A stretch of 14,030 nt of DNA, from NCBI GenBank assembly GCA_022615255.1, contig JAKEHC010000096.1:1-14030 (forward strand), given 5' to 3'. Below the pieces are notes generated by a model. The model made no database searches. It worked only from the letters and a program-made list of their open reading frames with translations, and had not been told where the DNA came from. The stretch comes from Candidatus Dadabacteria bacterium (GTDB lineage Bacteria > Desulfobacterota_D > UBA1144 > Nemesobacterales > CSP1-2). Shown here one piece after another: positions 1 through 6,001 of this stretch (positions are counted from its first letter, which is position 1; each line of letters starts with the position of its first letter). The position numbers and the translations under genes are program-made.

Positions 1-1
1 G

Positions 2-79
2 GAATTTGATTGGATGAATGAATTATTTAAAGCAATGATTGAAAAATCAATTGTTTGGGATGAGTTATGGATGTTTTAA
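2..79 (+). CDS. C-terminal end of an unidentified gene (partial)
   Basis: An open frame enters from the left edge and runs 25 codons to a TAA at 77-79. It encodes a mixed acidic, aromatic and basic tail ending in ...IVWDELWMF. The composition (W, E, D, K, M, F) is protein-like and differs from the other frames, which hit stops within a few codons. Too little is present to name a family. The alternative is a chance open frame in AT-rich DNA. The 238 bases from here to the next gene carry only small inverted repeats. Confidence 0.4.
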   Translation, partial: EFDWMNELFKAMIEKSIVWDELWMF

Positions 80-196
80 CACATGTTTTGAAGCTAAGGC
101 TCCTCCGAGGGGGCTCCCCTACAATAATAGGTCCGTTGGTCAAATACGACACAGCCTTTTTGGGATCATAGGGGAAGGTGTTAACAAAAATTGCCG

Positions 197-221
197 GGAA
201 TCATTTGTTCTTTATGATTCC
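197..221. repeat. 8-bp perfect inverted repeat
   Basis: GGAATCAT (197-204) and ATGATTCC (214-221) are perfect inverted repeats around a 9-base T-rich loop. No run of T follows on either strand, so it is not a standard terminator. It lies between the tail of the left-edge gene and the convergent gene ending at 318. It could be an mRNA 3'-end hairpin or a protein-binding dyad. Confidence 0.4.
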
Positions 222-279
222 AACGTGATTCGAACTTGACAAAAAGGGAGCAGTAAAGAGATATGATACGGGATACAAA

Positions 280-299
280 ATTCATCGAGTATCGTGAAT
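280..299 (-). terminator. Weak terminator-like hairpin after the exported-protein gene
   Basis: On the minus strand, 18 bases past the stop at 318, ATTCACGA pairs with TCGATGAAT with one bulged base and a 3-base loop, followed directly by TTTTG. The stem is AT-rich and the T run short, so termination would be modest. Its position right after the gene supports the call. Confidence 0.4.
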
Positions 300-317
300 C
301 ATGTATATTGCATCATT

Positions 318-1283
318 TTAATCTACCTTCTCAACTATAACACTAATCGGCTGTGCGCCGGGAATGGATGTTACAATTTTGGCTATTGGCGTGCCTTTGT
401 TGATTTCTTTTACAGTAAGAGTCTTAGTGTCCGGAGTTATATCTTGCCCCGAAAGCGGCTCAAAGAAGAATTTGAGTTTGGCATCTTCGGGAAGACCGAA
501 TACCTCCGCTTTGATGGGCGCCGGCTTACCCACATCGGCATCGGCTACAAATAAGTTATAGCCCCATGCCTTTAAATCCGCACCCAAGAAACTCCCGTCT
601 GGTGTTTTAAGACTTACTCTAATCGTTCCATCTTTATTCATAACAGTTGGGGGTAAATCATGGAATTCAACTGCAATCTCACTATCCTTTATCCCTATTA
701 CGTCGCCATTCATGAATTTATCCTCTTTAAGATCAAGGATGCCTACTTCAAATCCCGCAAGGTTTGAGATTTCCTTATCTGGGGTAATAAGCGTGGTACT
801 GAGCTTCCCGAAACCGATGATAATCTGATTTAATGACTGAAGCTTATCAATTTCAGAAGGCAAACCTCCCTTGGAAAGCGAGATTTTTAAACTACCTTTC
901 CTTCCCGTGGCAACGAGTTCTACCGCATCGGATTCAGAAGAAGCAACTACTATCTTCTCCCATCCATCCTTAGTCTCCCTTACATTGACAACTGGGTTTT
1001 CCCTCGGAGTACCTCCTTTAAGGAATGCCCTGACAGTTGTAATTCTTCCGGTGTGTTGTGGATTAACAAAAATTTCACCGACTAAAGAACTAAACTCAAT
1101 CTGAGCGTATTTAGGCGTGTCTGAGAGCATCTTTTCTTTTCCCTCCGTAAACAACTCCCCTGAGGATTGAGCAAGAGGAGGCAAAGGTAATGTTTCTGCA
1201 ATTGACTGAGATGCTAGAAACAAGGTAATGGAAAAAAAAACGAGCGATGTTGAAGCCAATTTTAATCTACTATAGTTATTCAT
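318..1283 (-). CDS. Exported protein of unknown family
   Basis: A 321-residue protein with a clear Sec signal peptide. Basic residues at R6 and K8 precede a hydrophobic stretch (about 10-24) and a likely signal peptidase I site after S-I-A29. The mature part is rich in beta-prone segments and contains no cysteine after the signal. I see no metal-binding motif and no transmembrane segment, so it is probably a soluble periplasmic or surface protein made of beta-sandwich-like modules. I do not recognise the family. The ATG is preceded by GAGGAG, only about 3 bases away, which is a short spacing. The gene lies 84 bases after the lipoprotein gene on the same strand, so the two are probably co-transcribed and may act together in the envelope. 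Confidence 0.85.
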   Translation of the reverse strand: MNNYSRLKLASTSLVFFSITLFLASQSIAETLPLPPLAQSSGELFTEGKEKMLSDTPKYAQIEFSSLVGEIFVNPQHTGRITTVRAFLKGGTPRENPVVNVRETKDGWEKIVVASSESDAVELVATGRKGSLKISLSKGGLPSEIDKLQSLNQIIIGFGKLSTTLITPDKEISNLAGFEVGILDLKEDKFMNGDVIGIKDSEIAVEFHDLPPTVMNKDGTIRVSLKTPDGSFLGADLKAWGYNLFVADADVGKPAPIKAEVFGLPEDAKLKFFFEPLSGQDITPDTKTLTVKEINKGTPIAKIVTSIPGAQPISVIVEKVD

Positions 1284-1367
1284 ATTCTCCTCTTTGATAC
1301 AAAGTATTATTTCATCGCGATTACTTCATCTTTTCGTTGATTATAAGATAAAACTGACTAGAATAAA

Positions 1368-1940
1368 TCACTCCCTAGAAGCCAAAGTAAACTTTATGCC
1401 GCCAATACGGATTTTATCAGACGTGTCACCGAAGACTAATTTTAATTCAAGATTAATGGTTCCGTCAATTCTTGCATCAAATGCGCTTACCTTATGGCAA
1501 GTAGGATTTGTGCTTGATAGCCTAGTAGTATCATCGCGGATTACAAGCGAGCTATCAGAAGTGGTTAATTTGGAAAGTCGAGTTTGAGAAATGTATGTTT
1601 TTGCGGAGGAAGCCGATTCTATCGTGTAGCAGAGCTCGAATTCCTTAATAAAAAAATCCTTTGTGTCCCTTGTAGATGGGAGCGTAAGACCAAGATTTAT
1701 CCATTGATAGTCATTTTCTCTGATAGGCGTAGGAGTCGAAATCTCCACAGCCGTGCTTGGACAGCAATAAGGTCTCACAGTAACAAGGGAAGGCGGGCTT
1801 GGAACAAAGCCAAGAGGGCTAGTCCATATTTCAAGCTCCGAACCTTCCTTAGATTCTGTAGAGCCACTATTCAAGGCAGCACACGAAGCAGCAAGAACTA
1901 GAAAAGTTATAGGTATAATAAGCTTTATTGTTTTCCTCAC
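1368..1940 (-). CDS. Putative outer-membrane lipoprotein, function unknown
   Basis: Reading from a GTG at 1938-1940 gives 190 residues: a basic start (VRKTIK), a hydrophobic core and a lipobox L-A-A-S-C at residue 20, the signature of a lipoprotein cleaved by signal peptidase II. The GTG has AAGGAG 7 bases upstream. An in-frame ATG at 2021 lies upstream of the promoter proposed at 1972-2001 and would bury the signal peptide, so it is rejected. The mature protein has two adjacent cysteines in a proline-rich segment (PYCCP) and two more in the second half (LCYT and PTCHK), possibly forming disulfides. The second half looks like a beta domain. I do not recognise the family. It is probably the first gene of a two-gene unit with the exported protein downstream. 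Confidence 0.8.
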   Translation of the reverse strand: MRKTIKLIIPITFLVLAASCAALNSGSTESKEGSELEIWTSPLGFVPSPPSLVTVRPYCCPSTAVEISTPTPIRENDYQWINLGLTLPSTRDTKDFFIKEFELCYTIESASSAKTYISQTRLSKLTTSDSSLVIRDDTTRLSSTNPTCHKVSAFDARIDGTINLELKLVFGDTSDKIRIGGIKFTLASRE

Positions 1941-1971
1941 AAATATTCTCCTTTTGATAAATTCATGGATT

Positions 1972-2001
1972 TTTACAACCGCGATAAATCGCACTTGACA
2001 A
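1972..2001 (-). promoter_or_regulatory. Promoter for the lipoprotein/exported protein pair
   Basis: On the minus strand TTGTCA (1996-2001) and TGTAAA (1972-1977) are separated by 18 bases, predicting a start near 1965 and a 5' leader of about 25 bases before the GTG. The spacer carries the perfect dyad GCGAT-AA-ATCGC (1981-1992), an operator-like position for a repressor. The -10 is only a fair match. Confidence 0.5.
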
Positions 2002-2024
2002 GTTACACATTTTTTGTGCATAAT
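1995..2024 (+). promoter_or_regulatory. Promoter of rho
   Basis: TTGACA (1995-2000) and CATAAT (2019-2024), 18 bases apart, match the housekeeping sigma factor consensus at 11 of 12 positions. The predicted start near 2031 gives a leader of roughly 108 bases before rho. Its -35 overlaps the divergent -35 of the lipoprotein gene inside the dyad ACTTG-A-CAAGT (1993-2003). In several bacteria rho limits its own transcription through a long leader; a leader of this length allows for that, but no specific element is seen. Confidence 0.6.
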
Positions 2025-2138
2025 ATTATTAACTACAAAGTTTCAAATGCAACTCTTATAGAACCAATATAAATATCCTCTATTTTGAGCCGTGACATTT
2101 AGCTAGAAAAGTCTATATGCAAGAGAGTCCAAAGATTA

Positions 2139-3458
2139 ATGGTAAGAGCATCTAAAGAAGTATCCCAAAACTCCAGCGATAAGAGGGAGCCAGAAGTGGA
2201 GTCTTCTTCTCTCAACCTGAATGAGCTGAGAAATAGAAGGCCTACGGAATTAATGAGGATGGCGAGGAGCCTTAATATAGAAGAAATATCCAGAATGTCG
2301 AAGCAGGATCTAATCTATGCGATTCTTAGAGCGGAAAGCGAAAAAGAGGGTGTCATTTACGCAGAGGGGGTTCTTGAGATCCTGTCTGAAGGCTACGGCT
2401 TTTTAAGGTCACCAAAATACAGCTATCTTCCAGGACCGGATGACATATACGTATCAAAATCACAGATACGCTCGTTTAATCTTAAAACCGGCGACACAGT
2501 CGGCGGCCAGGTTCGCCTCCCTAGGGAAGGGGAAAAGAACCTTGCTCTACTTAAAATCGAACACGTGAACTACGAAGCTCCAGAAGTCTGTCGGGACCGA
2601 ATACCTTTTGAAAACCTTGTCCCGCTACATCCTGAAGAGAAAATCCATCTTGAATATGACCACAATGAATTCTGCACAAGAGTTATGGACTTATTTATTC
2701 CGATCGGAAAGGGACAAAGAGGTTTAATAGTTGCTCCTCCTAGAACTGGCAAGACGATACTGCTTCAAAGAATCGCTAACGCAATAACGAAGAATCATCC
2801 GGATATAATGCTTATCGTCCTCCTCATAGATGAGCGTCCTGAAGAAGTAACAGATATGGAAAGGTCGGTAAAAGGTGAGGTGGTAAGCTCTACATTTGAC
2901 GAACCGGCACAAAGACACATCCAGGTCTCGGATATGGTGCTTGAAAAAGCAAAAAGGCTTTCTGAACATGGTAAAGACGTCGTAATTCTTCTTGACAGCC
3001 TTACAAGGCTTGCGAGAGCAAGTAATACAGTAACACCAGCAAGCGGAAGGGTTCTCTCAGGCGGAATGGAAGCAACTGCGCTTCAAAGACCCAAGAGATT
3101 TTTCGGTGCCGCAAGAAATACAGAAGAAGGCGGAAGCCTCACCATAATCTCCACCGCCCTGATTGATACAGGAAGCAGAATGGATGAGGTAATCTTCGAA
3201 GAGTTTAAGGGCACGGGTAACATGGAAGTTTATCTCGATAGAAAACTCGCAGATAAAAGGGTTTTCCCTTCGTTTGACCTTCAACGCTCAGGAACGAGAA
3301 AAGAGGAGCTTTTACTCCCTGAAGATGTGCTAAACAGGGTATGGCTTCTTCGTAAAATACTAAGCCCTATGAGCACCATAGAAGCAATGGAGTTTCTCTT
3401 GGATAAGATGAGAGGGACGAAATCCAATAAAGAGTTCTTGAACTCAATGAATCAGTAG
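2139..3458 (+). CDS. rho: Transcription termination factor Rho
   Basis: A 439-residue hexameric RNA-dependent ATPase that ends transcription of untranslated RNA. The N-terminal helical domain (about 26-66) is followed by the OB-fold primary RNA site (about 72-145) with G-Y-G-F (85-88) and D-I-Y-V-S (102-106). The RecA-like motor has Walker A APPRTGKT (199-206, K205), DERPEEV (231-237), Walker B V-I-L-L-D286, the Q-loop/R-loop region around VLSGGMEATALQRPKRFF (305-322) and the C-terminal DRKLADKRVFPS segment with the candidate arginine finger. The residue equivalent to E. coli K181 in the P-loop is arginine, a natural variation. The first 25 residues are polar and charged, slightly longer than E. 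coli Rho. The ATG is preceded by a modest AGAGAG. The gene stands alone, and rpmE, a common neighbour of rho, is not present. Confidence 0.98.
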   Translation: MVRASKEVSQNSSDKREPEVESSSLNLNELRNRRPTELMRMARSLNIEEISRMSKQDLIYAILRAESEKEGVIYAEGVLEILSEGYGFLRSPKYSYLPGPDDIYVSKSQIRSFNLKTGDTVGGQVRLPREGEKNLALLKIEHVNYEAPEVCRDRIPFENLVPLHPEEKIHLEYDHNEFCTRVMDLFIPIGKGQRGLIVAPPRTGKTILLQRIANAITKNHPDIMLIVLLIDERPEEVTDMERSVKGEVVSSTFDEPAQRHIQVSDMVLEKAKRLSEHGKDVVILLDSLTRLARASNTVTPASGRVLSGGMEATALQRPKRFFGAARNTEEGGSLTIISTALIDTGSRMDEVIFEEFKGTGNMEVYLDRKLADKRVFPSFDLQRSGTRKEELLLPEDVLNRVWLLRKILSPMSTIEAMEFLLDKMRGTKSNKEFLNSMNQ

Positions 3459-3651
3459 AGTCTCTATTTTTTTAAAACAAAGCTCGTCTTCTATTAATTC
3501 CTCAAACCAAAATATTATGCGAGATTGATAAAAGAGAGAGTCTTAATTTCCTCTTGTATGGCCAATAGTTTTATGTGTAATTTAAGGGTGTTTAGATAGA
3601 TTTAAAGGGGATTTTAACTGATTTGCCTTTCTTTTTAGATTATGCTAAATT

Positions 3652-3697
3652 AAAAAGCCTGCTATCCTAAGTTGGGTACTGAGGCAGCAGGCTTTTT
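3652..3697. terminator. Bidirectional intrinsic terminator between rho and the mini-gene
   Basis: AAAAAGCCTGCT (3652-3663) and AGCAGGCTTTTT (3686-3697) form a perfect 12-bp stem. Inside it CCTAAG and CTGAGG extend the stem with one mismatch. T runs flank it on both strands (TTTTT on plus, TTTTTAATTT on minus), so it can stop transcripts from both sides: rho, 194 bases upstream, and the convergent 19-codon gene, 19 bases upstream. The stretch 3459-3651 holds nothing else recognisable. Confidence 0.9.
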
Positions 3698-3716
3698 CAT
3701 CCTTGAAGAGGGGAGG

Positions 3717-3776
3717 TTATCTCTTTTTACCTCCCTTCTTTCCACCCTTCTTACCGGCTTTCTTTTTTGTAGCCAT
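3717..3776 (-). CDS. 19-residue lysine/glycine-repeat basic peptide
   Basis: The frame reads MATKKKAGKKGGKKGGKKR followed by TAA. Ten of 19 residues are basic (nine Lys, one Arg) and five are Gly, in repeated G-G-K-K units. The repeats use different synonymous codons (GGT GGA AAG AAG, then GGA GGT AAA AAG), which argues for selection on the peptide rather than a DNA repeat. It has an almost perfect extended Shine-Dalgarno, its own promoter about 120 bases upstream and a strong terminator 19 bases downstream, so it is a complete monocistronic gene. It has no hydrophobic segment or signal. The composition resembles histone H1-like tails and the tiny basic ribosome-associated peptides, so nucleic acid binding is the natural guess. 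It does not match bTHX or the Sra type by sequence. Function unknown. Confidence 0.75.
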   Translation of the reverse strand: MATKKKAGKKGGKKGGKKR

Positions 3777-3783
3777 CTAGCTT

Positions 3784-3794
3784 ATCACCTCCTT
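3784..3794 (-). promoter_or_regulatory. Extended Shine-Dalgarno of the basic peptide gene
   Basis: AAGGAGGTGAT on the minus strand pairs over 11 consecutive bases with the usual 3' end of 16S rRNA and lies 7 bases before the ATG. It is far stronger than any other ribosome binding site in the window and predicts high translation or tight ribosome docking. A T7-A7 palindrome (3793-3806) overlaps its upstream edge. Confidence 0.8.
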
Positions 3795-3816
3795 TTTTTA
3801 AAAAAATGTAGATAAT

Positions 3817-3849
3817 AAAAACCCTCGTCTTCGTCGCCAAAAACGAGGG
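3817..3849 (-). terminator. Attenuator-like hairpin in the leader of the basic peptide gene
   Basis: On the minus strand CCCTCGT (3849-3843) and ACGAGGG (3828-3822) make a 7-bp GC-rich stem around a 14-base loop, followed at once by TTTTTATTAT. That is an intrinsic terminator layout. It lies between the promoter at 3904-3932 and the Shine-Dalgarno at 3784-3794, so it could be a leader attenuator. On the plus strand a T7 run also follows four bases later, so a bidirectional terminator shielding the region is the alternative. Confidence 0.65.
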
Positions 3850-3903
3850 GAAATTTTTTTCTCTTTCTGAATTTGTAATTTCCATTTAATGACAATTAAC
3901 ACA

Positions 3904-3932
3904 ACTTTAATTTGTTTTGTAAACTTTGTCAA
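3904..3932 (-). promoter_or_regulatory. Promoter of the basic peptide gene
   Basis: Minus-strand TTGACA (3927-3932), a 17-base spacer and TAAAGT (3904-3909) predict a start near 3897 and a leader of about 120 bases. The -35 and spacer are ideal; the -10 matches at 4 of 6 positions. The only gene downstream before the terminator is the 19-codon peptide. Confidence 0.65.
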
Positions 3933-3981
3933 GTGTTTTCTTAAAAATTTTCTACATAATGTTGTATGTGGTGATTTCTTA

Positions 3982-4023
3982 TACACCAAATAATGTAAGA
4001 TACGACTGATTTACACCAATTAA
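3982..4023. repeat. Two direct repeats 30 bp apart upstream of the peptide promoter
   Basis: TACACCAAATAA (3982-3993) and TACACCAATTAA (4012-4023) differ at one position and are exactly 30 bp, about three helical turns, apart. They lie roughly 85 and 115 bases upstream of the predicted start of the basic peptide transcript, as activator sites might. The gene-free stretch 3933-4321 is otherwise AT-rich with small repeats only. Confidence 0.4.
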
Positions 4024-4129
4024 CTTAATACTAAATCGACTTTGTAAATTTATTTTTCAGACAAATTATCTAATTCCACTTGAGAGGATAAAGTGATTAT
4101 AGAGGAATCATAAAAGAATCGTAAAACGT

Positions 4130-4158
4130 CTAGAAACTTGCAGAGGAGCGGCTTCTAG
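4130..4158. repeat. Inverted repeat CTAGAA/TTCTAG after the suf operon
   Basis: CTAGAA (4130-4135) and TTCTAG (4153-4158) enclose a 17-base GC-richer loop. On the minus strand the stem is followed by ACGTTTTACG, which could be a weak terminator for the suf operon ending at 4322. The stem is short and the T run poor. Confidence 0.3.
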
Positions 4159-4182
4159 CAGCGATTTTATTGTCGCGGCATG

Positions 4183-4206
4183 CCTGTCCTGAGCTTGGCG
4201 AAGGGA
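4183..4206. repeat. Copy of a widespread intergenic motif (CCTGTCCTGAGCTTG..CGAAGG type)
   Basis: The bases at 4183-4206 closely match a short motif I recall as recurring in intergenic regions of many bacterial genomes, with one or two differences from the commonest form. The palindrome GGCATGCC (4177-4184) abuts it. There is one copy in this window, so repeat status rests on recall rather than on anything in the window. Confidence 0.4.
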
Positions 4207-4321
4207 TGGCGTTACTACGATGAAGAACATCTATTAAATCGGAATAGTAGCGTAAGGCTTTAATCTTGCATCATTTCGAGGTTTGCAAATAGTATGGATT
4301 GAATGGCATTAATATTTAAAT

Positions 4322-5566
4322 CTAAAAAAGCCTTCTTACCTCACGAAGAACCTCTACGAGTTTGTCGACCTCTTCTCTCGTGTTATATAGGTAAAAACTC
4401 GCCCTGACAGCGTTCTCTATGCCTAGTCTTCTCATAAGAGGCTGGGCGCAATGGTGACCTGAACGCACTGCGATTCCCTCTTCATCGAGCACACCAGCCA
4501 CATCGTGCGGATGAACACCTTTGATATTAAATGAAATAACCCCCACCCTATCGGACCCTCTAGATCCATAAAGCTCTATCCAAGGAAAATCGGACATCCT
4601 ATCTATGGCGTAACTAAGAAGCTCGTTTTCGTGCTCGGAAATGCTTTCTAAACCAACCATCTTTAAATAATCTATAGCTGCGCCGAGTGCGATTCCCCCT
4701 GCGATGTTGGGTGTTCCCGCCTCGTATTTCCATGGAAGCTCATTCCAAGTGGCTTTCTCCAGGGTAACTGTCTCTATCATATCACCCCCGTAGAGGAAAG
4801 GCTCCATCTCCTTAAGAAGACCATAGCGTCCGTAAAGGAAGCCCGTTCCTGTGGGTCCGAGCATCTTATGACCTGAAGCCGCTAGAAAATCACAGCCAAG
4901 CTCAATTACATTTATCGGAAGATGTGGAATGGATTGCGCCGCATCCACTAAGACAACCGCTCCCACCTTCTTGGCTTCTCTTACCAGCTCACTAATGGGA
5001 TTGATCGTTCCTATAACGTTAGATGCGTGAACAACTCCGACGAGTTTCGTCTTCTCTGAAATAAGCTTTGGAAATTCATCAAGCCTTAATCTTCCTTCAT
5101 GATCCACATCTAAAATCTTTAGAGTGATTCCTTTGCGGTCTCGGAGCATCTGCCAGGGAACTATATTAGAATGATGCTCCATAATGGTAATTAAAACCTC
5201 ATCACCCTTCTGTAAATTATGAAGCCCCCAACCGTATGCAACAAGGTTTATTGACTCGGTAGCGTTTCTTGTAAAAATAATCTCGCGCCAGCTTTTAGCA
5301 CCGATAAAATCCGCAACCTTTTTGTGCGAGTCTTCATAGAGAACTGTGGACTCATAACTAAGCGTATGAACCGCTCTATGAACATTAGCATTCGTTTCTT
5401 CATAAAACCTTTTTTCAGCCTCGATTACAGATCTCGGCTTTTGAGTAGTTGCGGCGTTGTCAAAATAGATTAAGGGCTTACCCCTGATCTTACGACTGAA
5501 TATAGGGAAGTCCTTTCTAATTCGGTAGGGATCGAGACTTTCTATATCTGCTTTAAGCTTTTCCAT
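4322..5566 (-). CDS. sufS: Cysteine desulfurase SufS
   Basis: A 414-residue PLP enzyme that removes sulfur from L-cysteine as an enzyme-bound persulfide for Fe-S cluster building. It has D-N-A-A-T-T (36-41), E-H-H-S-N (130-134, His stacking on PLP), V-D-A-A-Q-S (207-212, D208 and Q211 contacting the cofactor), S-G-H-K234 forming the Schiff base, and R-S-G-H-H-C373-A-Q-P with the catalytic cysteine on the short lobe typical of group II desulfurases. Length is normal for the family. The ATG has GCGAGG 4 bases upstream. It is the last gene of the operon, 21 bases after the Rieske gene. The sulfur acceptor is most likely the SufU encoded two genes upstream, as no SufE is seen in the window. Confidence 0.97.
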   Translation of the reverse strand: MEKLKADIESLDPYRIRKDFPIFSRKIRGKPLIYFDNAATTQKPRSVIEAEKRFYEETNANVHRAVHTLSYESTVLYEDSHKKVADFIGAKSWREIIFTRNATESINLVAYGWGLHNLQKGDEVLITIMEHHSNIVPWQMLRDRKGITLKILDVDHEGRLRLDEFPKLISEKTKLVGVVHASNVIGTINPISELVREAKKVGAVVLVDAAQSIPHLPINVIELGCDFLAASGHKMLGPTGTGFLYGRYGLLKEMEPFLYGGDMIETVTLEKATWNELPWKYEAGTPNIAGGIALGAAIDYLKMVGLESISEHENELLSYAIDRMSDFPWIELYGSRGSDRVGVISFNIKGVHPHDVAGVLDEEGIAVRSGHHCAQPLMRRLGIENAVRASFYLYNTREEVDKLVEVLREVRRLF

Positions 5567-5587
5567 AAAACCTCGCTTTATACTCTA

Positions 5588-5902
5588 CTAATCCCTTATC
5601 AAAACGTATATATTCTCCCCTTCAATCCTTAATTGATAGGTTTCAATTGGCACAACTGCCGGCATGGAAAGCACATCGCCGGTTCTCACATTAAATTTTG
5701 CGCCATGCCAGGAGCAGGTTATTATCTCCCCTTCTAAAGAACCGTCCGAAAGTGGATATTCCATATGCGAGCATTCATCCTTTATAGCGTAGTATTTCCC
5801 ATTTATATGGCAAATTGCGATAGTCTCGCCATCGGCGTCGAAGGGCTTAATTTCCCCAGGAAGAATATCGGATGTCTTAGCTACCTTTACGAACTCAGCC
5901 AC
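5588..5902 (-). CDS. Rieske-type [2Fe-2S] ferredoxin of the suf operon
   Basis: From the GTG at 5900-5902 this is a 104-residue single Rieske domain. C44-S-H46 and C63-S-W-H66 are the four ligands of a [2Fe-2S] cluster, followed by G-A-K-F-N. This is the NirD/ferredoxin-component type found in oxygenase electron chains. There is no signal peptide or membrane segment, so it is cytoplasmic. An in-frame TTG at 5992 would add 30 residues lacking conservation features; the GTG, with GGCGGAG upstream, gives the usual family length. It sits between sufU and sufS. Rieske ferredoxins are also known inside actinobacterial suf operons, so it may supply electrons during cluster assembly or be an early client. 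The exact role is unknown. Confidence 0.9.
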   Translation of the reverse strand: MAEFVKVAKTSDILPGEIKPFDADGETIAICHINGKYYAIKDECSHMEYPLSDGSLEGEIITCSWHGAKFNVRTGDVLSMPAVVPIETYQLRIEGENIYVLIRD

Positions 5903-5933
5903 TCTATTTTTACTCCGCCTTATTCCATTAGCT

Positions 5934-5970
5934 CGGGTTTCGTGACTCGAACTACAAAAAACAAATCCCG
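5934..5970 (-). other. Hairpin in the sufU-Rieske intergenic leader
   Basis: In the minus-strand RNA CGGGATTTG (5970-5962) pairs with CGAAACCCG (5942-5934) with one mismatch and one G-U pair, around a 19-base loop. The 99-base gap between sufU and the Rieske start is long for this compact operon. The hairpin might be a processing or stability element. No U run follows, so it is not a terminator. Confidence 0.35.
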
Positions 5971-6001
5971 ATAGACAAACCACAAGGGACAAATTTGAAC
6001 C

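Noticed and set aside
225..235. GTGATTCGAAC, similar to a tRNA T-arm
   Set aside because: No acceptor, anticodon or D-arm pairing can be built around it on either strand.
39..239. 66-codon plus-strand open frame
   Set aside because: No ribosome site, no recognisable features, and it overlaps the likely gene tail ending at 79 in another frame.
236..241. TTGACA on the plus strand
   Set aside because: The nearest -10-like sequence is about 20 bases away and there is no plus-strand gene downstream until rho.
1941..2021. N-terminal extension of the lipoprotein from the ATG at 2021
   Set aside because: It would place 27 residues before the signal peptide and starts upstream of the proposed promoter; the GTG at 1940 has a good ribosome site.
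3798..3989. 63-codon minus-strand open frame
   Set aside because: It runs through the proposed promoter, leader hairpin and T/A tracts of the basic peptide gene, has no ribosome site, and its product is a low-complexity basic string from AT-rich DNA.
5903..5992. 30-residue N-terminal extension of the Rieske protein from a TTG, with a signal-like hydrophobic stretch
   Set aside because: TTG start without a ribosome site; the GTG start gives the normal length of a single-domain cytoplasmic Rieske ferredoxin and fits its suf operon setting.
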